A stretch of 64,000 bases of DNA from Auanema rhodensis (Eukaryota > Nematoda > Chromadorea > Rhabditida > Rhabditidae), in assembly GCA_964057225.1 (NCBI GenBank), contig OZ059899.1, positions 2,294,001 to 2,358,000 on the forward strand. Reading direction: 5' to 3'. Shown one piece after another: positions 11,001-25,272 of the stretch (position 1 is the first letter of the stretch; each line of letters begins with the position of its first letter). Both the position numbers and the translations under genes were made by a program. The notes below the pieces were generated by a model. That model did not search any database, was not told the origin of the DNA, and saw nothing but the letters and a program-made list of their open reading frames with translations.

Positions 11001-11583
11001 TCACCCTGAAGAATTAATTTTTTCGTTGAATAACATTATCCATCGTCTTTGCCTTGAAAAATGGAATCTAAAAACATCTACTTTTTGCTAAATTATTTTG
11101 AAATTTTTCGAAAAAATTTTTGTCAAAATGTTTTTGGAAGCAATGTTGAGTGTACATGGAAACTCAACATACACTAATGCATCATTTTTCAAACGATCAT
11201 AACTAATTTTTGTATCAAGCGTTTCTCAATGTAGTATAGTGCATTCGATGCGGATTTTTAAGCTGCGTCGATCTGTGTTATCAGATTTGCGCTAACTTAA
11301 AAATGCACCGAGATATCAACTGATATAAGTTCACACTTATATCCTCGATTTTCACCCTGAACAATTAATTTTTTCGTTGAATAACATTGTCCATCGTCTT
11401 TGCCTTGAAAAATGGAATCTAAAAACATCTACTTTTTGCTAAATTATTTTGAAATTTTTCGAAAAAATTTTTGTCAAAATGTTTTTGGAAGCAATGTTGA
11501 GTGTACATGGAAACTCAACATACACTAATGCATCATTTTTCAAACGATCATAACTAATTTTTGTATCAAGCGTTTCTCGATGT
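8074..11583 (+). repeat. Units 24-33: 5-unit HOR, two tandem copies (1,755 bp each)
   Basis: Copy one is units at 8,074; 8,425; 8,776; 9,127; 9,478. Copy two is 9,829; 10,180; 10,531; 10,882; 11,233. The order is: a ggagaaat unit with A259/T290; a unit with A235C; a G71 unit with A233C and A183; an A157/C160 unit; an A63/C130 unit ending in G347. Differences between copies are few: C63 against G63 in the second unit, and T160/A183 against C160/G183 in the fifth. A third copy lies at 13,690-15,444 and a fourth at 20,359-22,113. Confidence 0.85.
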
Positions 11584-13338
11584 AGTATAGTGCATTCGAT
11601 GCGGATTTTTAAGCTGCGTCGATCTGTGTTATCAGATTTGCGCTAGCTTAAAAATGCACCGAGATATCAAGTGATATAAGTTCACACTTATATCCTCGAT
11701 TTTCACCCTGAAGAATTGATTTTTTCGTTGAATAACATTGTCTATCGTCTTTGCCTTGAAAAATGGAATCTAAAAACATCTACTTTTTGCTAAATTATTT
11801 TGAAATTTTTCGAAAAAATTTTTGTCAAAATGTTTTTGGAAGCAATGTTGAGTGTACATGGAAACTCAACATACACTAATGCATCATTTTTCAAACAATC
11901 ATAACTAATTTGTGTATTAAGCGTTTCTTAATGTAGTATAGTGCATTCGATGCGGATTTTTAAGCTGCGTCGATCTGTGTTATCAGATTTGCGCTAGCTT
12001 AAAAATGCACCGAGATATCAACTGATATAAGTTCACACTTATATCCTCGATTTTCACCCTGAAGAATTGATTTTTTCGTTGAATAACATTGTCTATCGTC
12101 TTTGCCTTGAAAAATGGAATCTAAAAACATCTACTTTTTGCTAAATTATTTTGAAATTTTTCGAAAAAATTTTTGTCAAAATGTTTTTGGAAGCAATGTT
12201 GAGTGTACATGGAAACTCAACATACACTAATGCATCATTTTTCAAACGATCATAACTAATTTTTGTATTAAGCTTTTCTCAATGTAGTATAGTGCATTCG
12301 ATGCGGATTTTTAAGCTGCGTCGATCTGTGTTATCAGATTTGCGCTAGCTTAAAAGTGCACCGAGATATCAACTGATATAAGTTCACACTTATATCCTCG
12401 ATTTTCACCCTGAAGAATTAATTTTTTCGTTGAATAACATTGTCTATCGTCTTTGCCTTGAAAAATGGAATTTAAAAACATCTACTTTTTGCTAAATTAT
12501 TTTGAAATTTTTCGAAAAAATTTTTGTCAAAATGTTTTTGGAAGCAATGTTGAGTGTACATGGAAACTCAACATACACTAATGCATCATTTTTCAAACGA
12601 TCATAACTAATTTTTGTATTAAGCTTTTCTCAATGTAGTATAGTGCATTCGATGCGGATTTTTAAGCTGCGTCGATCTGTGTTATCAGATTTGCGCTAGC
12701 TTAAAAGTGCACCGAGATATCAACTGATATAAGTTCACACTTATATCCTCGATTTTCACCCTGAAGAATTAATTTTTTCGTTGAATAACATTCTCTATCG
12801 TCTTTGCCTTGAAAAATGGAATTTAAAAACATCTACTTTTTGCTAAATTATTTTGAAATTTTTCGAAAAAATTTTTGTCAAAATGTTTTTGGAAGCAATG
12901 TTGAGTGTACATGGAAACTCAACATACACTAATGCATCATTTTTCAAACGATCATAACTAACTTTTGTATTAAGCTTTTCTCAATGTAGTATAGTGCATT
13001 CGATGCGGATTTTTAAGCTGCGTCGATCTGTGTTATCAGATTTGCGCTAGCTTAAAAATGCACCGAGATATCAACTGATATAAGTTCACACTTATATCCT
13101 CGATTTTCACCCTGAAGAATTGATTTTTTCGTTGAATAACATTGTCTATCGTCTTTGCCTTGAAAAATGGAATCTAAAAACATCTACTTTTTGCTAAATT
13201 ATTTTGAAATTTTTCGAAAAAATTTTTGTCAAAATGTTTTTGGAAGCAATGTTGAGTGTACATGGAAACTCAACATACACTAATGCATCATTTTTCAAAC
13301 AATCATAACTAATTTGTGTATTAAGCGTTTCTTAATGT
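8776..13338 (+). repeat. 13-unit block, first copy (second at 19,306-23,868)
   Basis: Units 26-38, 4,563 bp, recur in the same order at units 56-68, an offset of exactly 10,530 bp (30 units). I saw no difference between the two copies by eye. Rare markers shared in order include the A259/T290 unit (9,829 and 20,359), the C87G unit (11,584 and 22,114) and the C157 unit (12,637 and 23,167). The copies part company within units 25/55 upstream and 39/69 downstream. This indicates a very recent segmental duplication inside the array, or an assembly copy. Confidence 0.8.
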
Positions 13339-13689
13339 AGTATAGTGCATTCGATGCGGATTTTTAAGCTGCGTCGATCTGTGTTATCAGATTTGCGCTA
13401 GCTTAAAAATGCACCGAGATATCAACTGATATAAGTTCACACTTATATCCTCAATTTTCACCCTGAAGAATTGATTTTTTCGTTGAATAACATTGTCTAT
13501 CGTCTTTGCCTTGAAAAATGAAATCTAAAAACATCTACTTTTTGCTAAATTATTTTGAAATTTTTCGAAAAAATTTTTGTCAAAATGTTTTTGGAAGCAA
13601 TGTTGAGTGTACATGGAAACTCAACATACACTAATGCATCATTTTTCAAACGATCATAACTAATTTTTGTATTAAGCGTTTCTCAATGT
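11584..13689 (+). repeat. Units 34-39: C87G unit followed by the T187 run
   Basis: Units at 11,584 (C87G, G135), 11,935 (G135), 12,286 (G71, T187), 12,637 (G71, C157, T187), 12,988 (G135) and 13,339. The first five recur at 16,849-18,954, there with the T187 unit duplicated (17,551 and 17,902), and at 22,114-23,868. Unit 39 is private: its G115A changes the CTCG arm of dyad 2, and it combines G135 with A183. Confidence 0.8.
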
Positions 13690-16600
13690 AGTATAGTGCA
13701 TTCGATGCGGATTTTTAAGCTGCGTCGATCTGTGTTATCAGATTTGCGCTAGCTTAAAAATGCACCGAGATATCAACTGATATAAGTTCACACTTATATC
13801 CTCGATTTTCACCCTGGAGAAATAATTTTTTCGTTGAATAACATTATCCATCGTCTTTGCCTTGAAAAAAGGAATCTAAAAACATCTACTTTTTGCTAAA
13901 TTATTTTGAAATTTTTCGAAAAAATTTTTGTCAAAATGTTTTTGGAAACAATGTTGAGTGTACATGGAAACTCAACATTCACTAATGCATCATTTTTCAA
14001 ACGATCATAACTAATTTTTGTATTAAGCGTTTCTCAATGTAGTATAGTGCATTCGATGCGGATTTTTAAGCTGCGTCGATCTGTGTTATCAGATTTGCGC
14101 TACCTTAAAAATGCACCGAGATATCAACTGATATAAGTTCACACTTATATCCTCGATTTTCACCCTGAAGAATTAATTTTTTCGTTGAATAACATTGTCT
14201 ATCGTCTTTGCCTTGAAAAATGGAATCTAAAAACATCTACTTTTTGCTAAATTATTTTGAAATTTTTCGAAAAACTTTTTGTCAAAATGTTTTTGGAAGC
14301 AATGTTGAGTGTACATGGAAACTCAACATACACTAATGCATCATTTTTCAAACGATCATAACTAATTTTTGTATTAAGCTTTTCTCAATGTAGTATAGTG
14401 CATTCGATGCGGATTTTTAAGCTGCGTCGATCTGTGTTATCAGATTTGCGCTAGCTTAAAAGTGCACCGAGATATCAACTGATATAAGTTCACACTTATA
14501 TCCTCGATTTTCACCCTGAACAATTAATTTTTTCGTTGAATAACATTGTCTATCGTCTTTGCCTTGAAAAATGAAATCTAAAAACATCTACTTTTTGCTA
14601 AATTATTTTGAAATTTTTCGAAACAATTTTTGTCAAAATGTTTTTGGAAGCAATGTTGAGTGTACATGGAAACTCAACATACACTAATGCATCATTTTTC
14701 AAACAATCATAACTATTTTGTGTATTAAGCGTTTCTTAATGTAGTATAGTGCATTCGATGCGGATTTTTAAGCTGCGTCGATCTGTGTTATCAGATTTGC
14801 GCTAGCTTAAAAATGCACCGAGATATCAACTGATATAAGTTCACACTTATATCATCGATTTTCACCCTGAAGAATTAATTTTTTCGTTGAATAACATTAT
14901 CCATCGTCTTTGCCTTGAAAAATGGAATCTAAAAACATCTACTTTTTGCTAAATTATTTTGAAATTTTTCGAAAAAATTTTTGTCAAAATGTTTTTGGAA
15001 GCAATGTTGAGTGTACATGGAAACTCAACATACACTAATGCATCATTTTTCAAACGATCATAACTAATTTTTGTATCAAGCGTTTCTCAATGTAGTATAG
15101 TGCATTCGATGCGGATTTTTAAGCTGCGTCGATCTGTGTTATCAGATTTGCGCTAACTTAAAAATGCACCGAGATATCAACTGATATAAGTTCACACTTA
15201 TATCCTCGATTTTCACCCTGAACAATTAATTTTTTCGTTGAATAACATTGTCTATCGTCTTTGCCTTGAAAAATGAAATCTAAAAACATCTACTTTTTGC
15301 TAAATTATTTTGAAATTTTTCGAAAAAATTTTTGTCAAAATGTTTTTGGAAGCAATGTTGAGTGTACATGGAAACTCAACATACACTAATGCATCATTTT
15401 TCAAACGATCATAACTAATTTTTGTATCAAGCGTTTCTCGATGTAGTATAGTGCATTCGATGCGGATTTTTAAGCTGCGTCGATCTGTGTTATCAGATTT
15501 GCGCTAGCTTAAAAATGCACCGAGATATCAACTGATATAAGTTCACACTTATATCCTCGATTTTCACCCTGAAGAATTAATTTTTTCGTTGAATAACATT
15601 GTCTATCGTCTTTGCCTTGAAAAATGGAATCTAAAAACATCTACTTTTTGCTAAATTATTTTGAAATTTTTCGAAAAACTTTTTGTCAAAATGTTTTTGG
15701 AAGCAATGTTGAGTGTACATGGAAACTCAACATACACTAATGCATCATTTTTCAAACAATCATAACTAATTTTTGTATTAAGCTTTTCTCAATGTAGTAT
15801 AGTGCATTCGATGCGGATTTTTAAGCTGCGTCGATCTGTGTTATCAGATTTGCGCTAGCTTAAAAGTGCACCGAGATATCAACTGATATAAGTTCACACT
15901 TATATCCTCGATTTTCACCCTGAACAATTAATTTTTTCGTTGAATAACATTGTCTATCGTCTTTGCCTTGAAAAATGAAATCTAAAAACATCTACTTTTT
16001 GCTAAATTATTTTGAAATTTTTCGAAACAATTTTTGTCAAAATGTTTTTGGAAGCAATGTTGAGTGTACATGGAAACTCAACATACACTAATGCATCATT
16101 TTTCAAACAATCATAACTATTTTGTGTATTAAGCGTTTCTTAATGTAGTATAGTGCATTCGATGCGGATTTTTAAGCTGCGTCGATCTGTGTTATCAGAT
16201 TTGCGCTAGCTTAAAAATGCACCGAGATATCAACTGATATAAGTTCACACTTATATCCTCGATTTTCACCCTGAAGAATTAATTTTTTCGTTGAATAACA
16301 TTATCCATCGTCTTTGCCTTGAAAAATGGAATCTAAAAACATCTACTTTTTGCTAAATTATTTTGAAATTTTTCGAAAAAATTTTTGTCAAAATGTTTTT
16401 GGAAGCAATGTTGAGTGTACATGGAAACTCAACATACACTAATGCATCATTTTTCAAACGATCATAACTAATTTTTGTATCAAGCGTTTCTCAATGTAGT
16501 ATAGTGCATTCGATGCGGATTTTTAAGCTGCGTCGATCTGTGTTATCAGATTTGCGCTAACTTAAAAATGCACCGAGATATCAACTGATATAAGTTCACA

Positions 16601-16848
16601 CTTATATCCTCGATTTTCACCCTGAACAATTAATTTTTTCGTTGAATAACATTGTCCATCGTCTTTGCCTTGAAAAATGGAATCTAAAAACATCTACTTT
16701 TTGCTAAATTATTTTGAAATTTTTCGAAAAAATTTTTGTCAAAATGTTTTTGGAAGCAATGTTGAGTGTACATGGAAACTCAACATACACTAATGCATCA
16801 TTTTTCAAACGATCATAACTAATTTTTGTATCAAGCGTTTCTCGATGT
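13690..16848 (+). repeat. Units 40-48: third copy of the 5-unit HOR plus a copy lacking its first unit
   Basis: Units 40-44 (13,690-15,444) repeat units 24-28 at an offset of 5,616 bp, with one difference seen, a C-to-A at 14,854. Units 45-48 (15,445-16,848) correspond to units 2-5 of the same HOR; the ggagaaat unit is missing. Unit 45 (15,445) keeps A235C but carries A314, so it looks like a recombinant. The loss of one unit in exact register is what unequal crossing-over gives. Confidence 0.8.
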
Positions 16849-19305
16849 AGTATAGTGCATTCGATGCGGATTTTTAAGCTGCGTCGATCTGTGTTATCAG
16901 ATTTGCGCTAGCTTAAAAATGCACCGAGATATCAAGTGATATAAGTTCACACTTATATCCTCGATTTTCACCCTGAAGAATTGATTTTTTCGTTGAATAA
17001 CATTGTCTATCGTCTTTGCCTTGAAAAATGGAATCTAAAAACATCTACTTTTTGCTAAATTATTTTGAAATTTTTCGAAAAAATTTTTGTCAAAATGTTT
17101 TTGGAAGCAATGTTGAGTGTACATGGAAACTCAACATACACTAATGCATCATTTTTCAAACAATCATAACTAATTTGTGTATTAAGCGTTTCTTAATGTA
17201 GTATAGTGCATTCGATGCGGATTTTTAAGCTGCGTCGATCTGTGTTATCAGATTTGCGCTAGCTTAAAAATGCACCGAGATATCAACTGATATAAGTTCA
17301 CACTTATATCCTCGATTTTCACCCTGAAGAATTGATTTTTTCGTTGAATAACATTGTCTATCGTCTTTGCCTTGAAAAATGGAATCTAAAAACATCTACT
17401 TTTTGCTAAATTATTTTGAAATTTTTCGAAAAAATTTTTGTCAAAATGTTTTTGGAAGCAATGTTGAGTGTACATGGAAACTCAACATACACTAATGCAT
17501 CATTTTTCAAACGATCATAACTAATTTTTGTATTAAGCTTTTCTCAATGTAGTATAGTGCATTCGATGCGGATTTTTAAGCTGCGTCGATCTGTGTTATC
17601 AGATTTGCGCTAGCTTAAAAGTGCACCGAGATATCAACTGATATAAGTTCACACTTATATCCTCGATTTTCACCCTGAAGAATTAATTTTTTCGTTGAAT
17701 AACATTGTCTATCGTCTTTGCCTTGAAAAATGGAATTTAAAAACATCTACTTTTTGCTAAATTATTTTGAAATTTTTCGAAAAAATTTTTGTCAAAATGT
17801 TTTTGGAAGCAATGTTGAGTGTACATGGAAACTCAACATACACTAATGCATCATTTTTCAAACGATCATAACTAATTTTTGTATTAAGCTTTTCTCAATG
17901 TAGTATAGTGCATTCGATGCGGATTTTTAAGCTGCGTCGATCTGTGTTATCAGATTTGCGCTAGCTTAAAAGTGCACCGAGATATCAACTGATATAAGTT
18001 CACACTTATATCCTCGATTTTCACCCTGAAGAATTAATTTTTTCGTTGAATAACATTGTCTATCGTCTTTGCCTTGAAAAATGGAATTTAAAAACATCTA
18101 CTTTTTGCTAAATTATTTTGAAATTTTTCGAAAAAATTTTTGTCAAAATGTTTTTGGAAGCAATGTTGAGTGTACATGGAAACTCAACATACACTAATGC
18201 ATCATTTTTCAAACGATCATAACTAATTTTTGTATTAAGCTTTTCTCAATGTAGTATAGTGCATTCGATGCGGATTTTTAAGCTGCGTCGATCTGTGTTA
18301 TCAGATTTGCGCTAGCTTAAAAGTGCACCGAGATATCAACTGATATAAGTTCACACTTATATCCTCGATTTTCACCCTGAAGAATTAATTTTTTCGTTGA
18401 ATAACATTCTCTATCGTCTTTGCCTTGAAAAATGGAATTTAAAAACATCTACTTTTTGCTAAATTATTTTGAAATTTTTCGAAAAAATTTTTGTCAAAAT
18501 GTTTTTGGAAGCAATGTTGAGTGTACATGGAAACTCAACATACACTAATGCATCATTTTTCAAACGATCATAACTAACTTTTGTATTAAGCTTTTCTCAA
18601 TGTAGTATAGTGCATTCGATGCGGATTTTTAAGCTGCGTCGATCTGTGTTATCAGATTTGCGCTAGCTTAAAAATGCACCGAGATATCAACTGATATAAG
18701 TTCACACTTATATCCTCGATTTTCACCCTGAAGAATTGATTTTTTCGTTGAATAACATTGTCTATCGTCTTTGCCTTGAAAAATGGAATCTAAAAACATC
18801 TACTTTTTGCTAAATTATTTTGAAATTTTTCGAAAAAATTTTTGTCAAAATGTTTTTGGAAGCAATGTTGAGTGTACATGGAAACTCAACATACACTAAT
18901 GCATCATTTTTCAAACAATCATAACTAATTTGTGTATTAAGCGTTTCTTAATGTAGTATAGTGCATTCGATGCGGATTTTTAAGCTGCGTCGATCTGTGT
19001 TATCAGATTTGCGCTAGCTTAAAAATGCACCGAGATATCAACTGATATAAGTTCACACTTATATCCTCGATTTTCACCCTGAAGAATTGATTTTTTCGTT
19101 GAATAACATTGTCTATCGTCTTTGCCTTGAAAAATGGAATCTAAAAACATCTACTTTTTGCTAAATTATTTTGAAATTTTTCGAAAAAATTTTTGTCAAA
19201 ATGTTTTTGGAAGCAATGTTGAGTGTACATGGAAACTCAACATACACTAATGCATCATTTTTCAAACGATCATAACTAATTTTTGTATTAAGCTTTTCTC
19301 AATGT
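16849..19305 (+). repeat. Units 49-55: copy of 11,584-13,338 with one unit duplicated
   Basis: Units at 16,849 (C87G), 17,200, 17,551, 17,902, 18,253, 18,604 and 18,955. Compared with 11,584-13,338, the G71/T187 unit is present twice in a row (17,551 and 17,902) and looks identical in both copies, a single-unit tandem duplication. Units 53-55 (18,253-19,305) also match units 1-3 at the left edge of the window. Confidence 0.8.
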
Positions 19306-22300
19306 AGTATAGTGCATTCGATGCGGATTTTTAAGCTGCGTCGATCTGTGTTATCAGATTTGCGCTAGCTTAAAAGTGCACCGAGATATCAACTGATATA
19401 AGTTCACACTTATATCCTCGATTTTCACCCTGAACAATTAATTTTTTCGTTGAATAACATTGTCTATCGTCTTTGCCTTGAAAAATGAAATCTAAAAACA
19501 TCTACTTTTTGCTAAATTATTTTGAAATTTTTCGAAACAATTTTTGTCAAAATGTTTTTGGAAGCAATGTTGAGTGTACATGGAAACTCAACATACACTA
19601 ATGCATCATTTTTCAAACAATCATAACTATTTTGTGTATTAAGCGTTTCTTAATGTAGTATAGTGCATTCGATGCGGATTTTTAAGCTGCGTCGATCTGT
19701 GTTATCAGATTTGCGCTAGCTTAAAAATGCACCGAGATATCAACTGATATAAGTTCACACTTATATCCTCGATTTTCACCCTGAAGAATTAATTTTTTCG
19801 TTGAATAACATTATCCATCGTCTTTGCCTTGAAAAATGGAATCTAAAAACATCTACTTTTTGCTAAATTATTTTGAAATTTTTCGAAAAAATTTTTGTCA
19901 AAATGTTTTTGGAAGCAATGTTGAGTGTACATGGAAACTCAACATACACTAATGCATCATTTTTCAAACGATCATAACTAATTTTTGTATCAAGCGTTTC
20001 TCAATGTAGTATAGTGCATTCGATGCGGATTTTTAAGCTGCGTCGATCTGTGTTATCAGATTTGCGCTAACTTAAAAATGCACCGAGATATCAACTGATA
20101 TAAGTTCACACTTATATCCTCGATTTTCACCCTGAACAATTAATTTTTTCGTTGAATAACATTGTCTATCGTCTTTGCCTTGAAAAATGAAATCTAAAAA
20201 CATCTACTTTTTGCTAAATTATTTTGAAATTTTTCGAAAAAATTTTTGTCAAAATGTTTTTGGAAGCAATGTTGAGTGTACATGGAAACTCAACATACAC
20301 TAATGCATCATTTTTCAAACGATCATAACTAATTTTTGTATCAAGCGTTTCTCGATGTAGTATAGTGCATTCGATGCGGATTTTTAAGCTGCGTCGATCT
20401 GTGTTATCAGATTTGCGCTAGCTTAAAAATGCACCGAGATATCAACTGATATAAGTTCACACTTATATCCTCGATTTTCACCCTGGAGAAATAATTTTTT
20501 CGTTGAATAACATTATCCATCGTCTTTGCCTTGAAAAAAGGAATCTAAAAACATCTACTTTTTGCTAAATTATTTTGAAATTTTTCGAAAAAATTTTTGT
20601 CAAAATGTTTTTGGAAACAATGTTGAGTGTACATGGAAACTCAACATTCACTAATGCATCATTTTTCAAACGATCATAACTAATTTTTGTATTAAGCGTT
20701 TCTCAATGTAGTATAGTGCATTCGATGCGGATTTTTAAGCTGCGTCGATCTGTGTTATCAGATTTGCGCTAGCTTAAAAATGCACCGAGATATCAACTGA
20801 TATAAGTTCACACTTATATCCTCGATTTTCACCCTGAAGAATTAATTTTTTCGTTGAATAACATTGTCTATCGTCTTTGCCTTGAAAAATGGAATCTAAA
20901 AACATCTACTTTTTGCTAAATTATTTTGAAATTTTTCGAAAAACTTTTTGTCAAAATGTTTTTGGAAGCAATGTTGAGTGTACATGGAAACTCAACATAC
21001 ACTAATGCATCATTTTTCAAACGATCATAACTAATTTTTGTATTAAGCTTTTCTCAATGTAGTATAGTGCATTCGATGCGGATTTTTAAGCTGCGTCGAT
21101 CTGTGTTATCAGATTTGCGCTAGCTTAAAAGTGCACCGAGATATCAACTGATATAAGTTCACACTTATATCCTCGATTTTCACCCTGAACAATTAATTTT
21201 TTCGTTGAATAACATTGTCTATCGTCTTTGCCTTGAAAAATGAAATCTAAAAACATCTACTTTTTGCTAAATTATTTTGAAATTTTTCGAAACAATTTTT
21301 GTCAAAATGTTTTTGGAAGCAATGTTGAGTGTACATGGAAACTCAACATACACTAATGCATCATTTTTCAAACAATCATAACTATTTTGTGTATTAAGCG
21401 TTTCTTAATGTAGTATAGTGCATTCGATGCGGATTTTTAAGCTGCGTCGATCTGTGTTATCAGATTTGCGCTAGCTTAAAAATGCACCGAGATATCAACT
21501 GATATAAGTTCACACTTATATCCTCGATTTTCACCCTGAAGAATTAATTTTTTCGTTGAATAACATTATCCATCGTCTTTGCCTTGAAAAATGGAATCTA
21601 AAAACATCTACTTTTTGCTAAATTATTTTGAAATTTTTCGAAAAAATTTTTGTCAAAATGTTTTTGGAAGCAATGTTGAGTGTACATGGAAACTCAACAT
21701 ACACTAATGCATCATTTTTCAAACGATCATAACTAATTTTTGTATCAAGCGTTTCTCAATGTAGTATAGTGCATTCGATGCGGATTTTTAAGCTGCGTCG
21801 ATCTGTGTTATCAGATTTGCGCTAACTTAAAAATGCACCGAGATATCAACTGATATAAGTTCACACTTATATCCTCGATTTTCACCCTGAACAATTAATT
21901 TTTTCGTTGAATAACATTGTCCATCGTCTTTGCCTTGAAAAATGGAATCTAAAAACATCTACTTTTTGCTAAATTATTTTGAAATTTTTCGAAAAAATTT
22001 TTGTCAAAATGTTTTTGGAAGCAATGTTGAGTGTACATGGAAACTCAACATACACTAATGCATCATTTTTCAAACGATCATAACTAATTTTTGTATCAAG
22101 CGTTTCTCGATGTAGTATAGTGCATTCGATGCGGATTTTTAAGCTGCGTCGATCTGTGTTATCAGATTTGCGCTAGCTTAAAAATGCACCGAGATATCAA
22201 GTGATATAAGTTCACACTTATATCCTCGATTTTCACCCTGAAGAATTGATTTTTTCGTTGAATAACATTGTCTATCGTCTTTGCCTTGAAAAATGGAATC

Positions 22301-23868
22301 TAAAAACATCTACTTTTTGCTAAATTATTTTGAAATTTTTCGAAAAAATTTTTGTCAAAATGTTTTTGGAAGCAATGTTGAGTGTACATGGAAACTCAAC
22401 ATACACTAATGCATCATTTTTCAAACAATCATAACTAATTTGTGTATTAAGCGTTTCTTAATGTAGTATAGTGCATTCGATGCGGATTTTTAAGCTGCGT
22501 CGATCTGTGTTATCAGATTTGCGCTAGCTTAAAAATGCACCGAGATATCAACTGATATAAGTTCACACTTATATCCTCGATTTTCACCCTGAAGAATTGA
22601 TTTTTTCGTTGAATAACATTGTCTATCGTCTTTGCCTTGAAAAATGGAATCTAAAAACATCTACTTTTTGCTAAATTATTTTGAAATTTTTCGAAAAAAT
22701 TTTTGTCAAAATGTTTTTGGAAGCAATGTTGAGTGTACATGGAAACTCAACATACACTAATGCATCATTTTTCAAACGATCATAACTAATTTTTGTATTA
22801 AGCTTTTCTCAATGTAGTATAGTGCATTCGATGCGGATTTTTAAGCTGCGTCGATCTGTGTTATCAGATTTGCGCTAGCTTAAAAGTGCACCGAGATATC
22901 AACTGATATAAGTTCACACTTATATCCTCGATTTTCACCCTGAAGAATTAATTTTTTCGTTGAATAACATTGTCTATCGTCTTTGCCTTGAAAAATGGAA
23001 TTTAAAAACATCTACTTTTTGCTAAATTATTTTGAAATTTTTCGAAAAAATTTTTGTCAAAATGTTTTTGGAAGCAATGTTGAGTGTACATGGAAACTCA
23101 ACATACACTAATGCATCATTTTTCAAACGATCATAACTAATTTTTGTATTAAGCTTTTCTCAATGTAGTATAGTGCATTCGATGCGGATTTTTAAGCTGC
23201 GTCGATCTGTGTTATCAGATTTGCGCTAGCTTAAAAGTGCACCGAGATATCAACTGATATAAGTTCACACTTATATCCTCGATTTTCACCCTGAAGAATT
23301 AATTTTTTCGTTGAATAACATTCTCTATCGTCTTTGCCTTGAAAAATGGAATTTAAAAACATCTACTTTTTGCTAAATTATTTTGAAATTTTTCGAAAAA
23401 ATTTTTGTCAAAATGTTTTTGGAAGCAATGTTGAGTGTACATGGAAACTCAACATACACTAATGCATCATTTTTCAAACGATCATAACTAACTTTTGTAT
23501 TAAGCTTTTCTCAATGTAGTATAGTGCATTCGATGCGGATTTTTAAGCTGCGTCGATCTGTGTTATCAGATTTGCGCTAGCTTAAAAATGCACCGAGATA
23601 TCAACTGATATAAGTTCACACTTATATCCTCGATTTTCACCCTGAAGAATTGATTTTTTCGTTGAATAACATTGTCTATCGTCTTTGCCTTGAAAAATGG
23701 AATCTAAAAACATCTACTTTTTGCTAAATTATTTTGAAATTTTTCGAAAAAATTTTTGTCAAAATGTTTTTGGAAGCAATGTTGAGTGTACATGGAAACT
23801 CAACATACACTAATGCATCATTTTTCAAACAATCATAACTAATTTGTGTATTAAGCGTTTCTTAATGT
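19306..23868 (+). repeat. 13-unit block, second copy (first at 8,776-13,338)
   Basis: Units 56-68 repeat units 26-38 in order at a spacing of exactly 30 units. The block includes a full 5-unit HOR copy at 20,359-22,113. After its end the sequence runs on into units 69-71, which instead match units 3-5 at the left edge, so the region is a mosaic of at least two source blocks. Confidence 0.8.
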
Positions 23869-25272
23869 AGTATAGTGCATTCGATGCGGATTTTTAAGCT
23901 GCGTCGATCTGTGTTATCAGATTTGCGCTAGCTTAAAAATGCACCGAGATATCAACTGATATAAGTTCACACTTATATCCTCGATTTTCACCCTGAAGAA
24001 TTGATTTTTTCGTTGAATAACATTGTCTATCGTCTTTGCCTTGAAAAATGGAATCTAAAAACATCTACTTTTTGCTAAATTATTTTGAAATTTTTCGAAA
24101 AAATTTTTGTCAAAATGTTTTTGGAAGCAATGTTGAGTGTACATGGAAACTCAACATACACTAATGCATCATTTTTCAAACGATCATAACTAATTTTTGT
24201 ATTAAGCTTTTCTCAATGTAGTATAGTGCATTCGATGCGGATTTTTAAGCTGCGTCGATCTGTGTTATCAGATTTGCGCTAGCTTAAAAGTGCACCGAGA
24301 TATCAACTGATATAAGTTCACACTTATATCCTCGATTTTCACCCTGAAGAATTGATTTTTTCGTTGAATAACATTGTCTATCGTCTTTGCCTTGAAAAAT
24401 GGAATCTAAAAACATCTACTTTTTGCTAAATTATTTTGAAATTTTTCGAAAAAATTTTTGTCAAAATGTTTTTGGAAGCAATGTTGAGTGTACATGGAAA
24501 CTCAACATACACTAATGCATCATTTTTCAAACAATCATAACTAATTTGTGTATTAAGCGTTTCTTAATGTAGTATAGTGCATTCGATGCGGATTTTTAAG
24601 CTGCGTCGATCTGTGTTATCAGATTTGCGCTAGCTTAAAAATGCACCGAGATATCAACTGATATAAGTTCACACTTATATCCTCGATTTTCACCCTGAAG
24701 AATTGATTTTTTCGTTGAATAACATTGTCTATCGTATTTGCCTTGAGAAATGGAATCTAAAAACATCTACTTTTTGCTAAATTATTTTGAAATTTTTCGA
24801 AAAAATTTTTGTCAAAATGTTTTTGGAAGCAATGTTGAGTGTACATGGAAACTCAACATACACTAATGCATCATTTTTCAAACAATCATAACTAATTTGT
24901 GTATTAAGCGTTTCTCAATGTAGTATAGTGCATTCGATGCGGATTTTTAAGCTGCGTCGATCTGTGTTATCAGATTTGCGCTAGCTTAAAAATGCACCGA
25001 GATATCAACTGATATAAGTTCACACTTATATCCTCGATTTTCACCCTGAAGAATTAATTTTTTCGTTGAATAACATTGTCTATCGTCTTTGCCTTGAAAA
25101 ATGGAATCTAAAAACATCTACTTTTTGCTAAATTATTTTGAAATTTTTCGAAAAAATTTTTGTCAAAATGTTTTTGGAAGCAATGTTGAGTGTACATGGA
25201 AACTCAACATACACTAATGCATCATTTTTCAAACGATCATAACTAATTTTTGTATTAAGCTTTTCTCAATGT
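23869..25272 (+). repeat. Units 69-72: continuation of the block shared with the left edge
   Basis: Units at 23,869; 24,220; 24,571 and 24,922. The first three match units 3-5 (703-1,755) with one difference (24,320). Unit 71 shares the private word change with unit 5 at unit positions about 168-177. Unit 72 matches unit 6 until the tail, then has the T335/T340 tail where unit 6 has C335/A338/G340. Confidence 0.8.
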
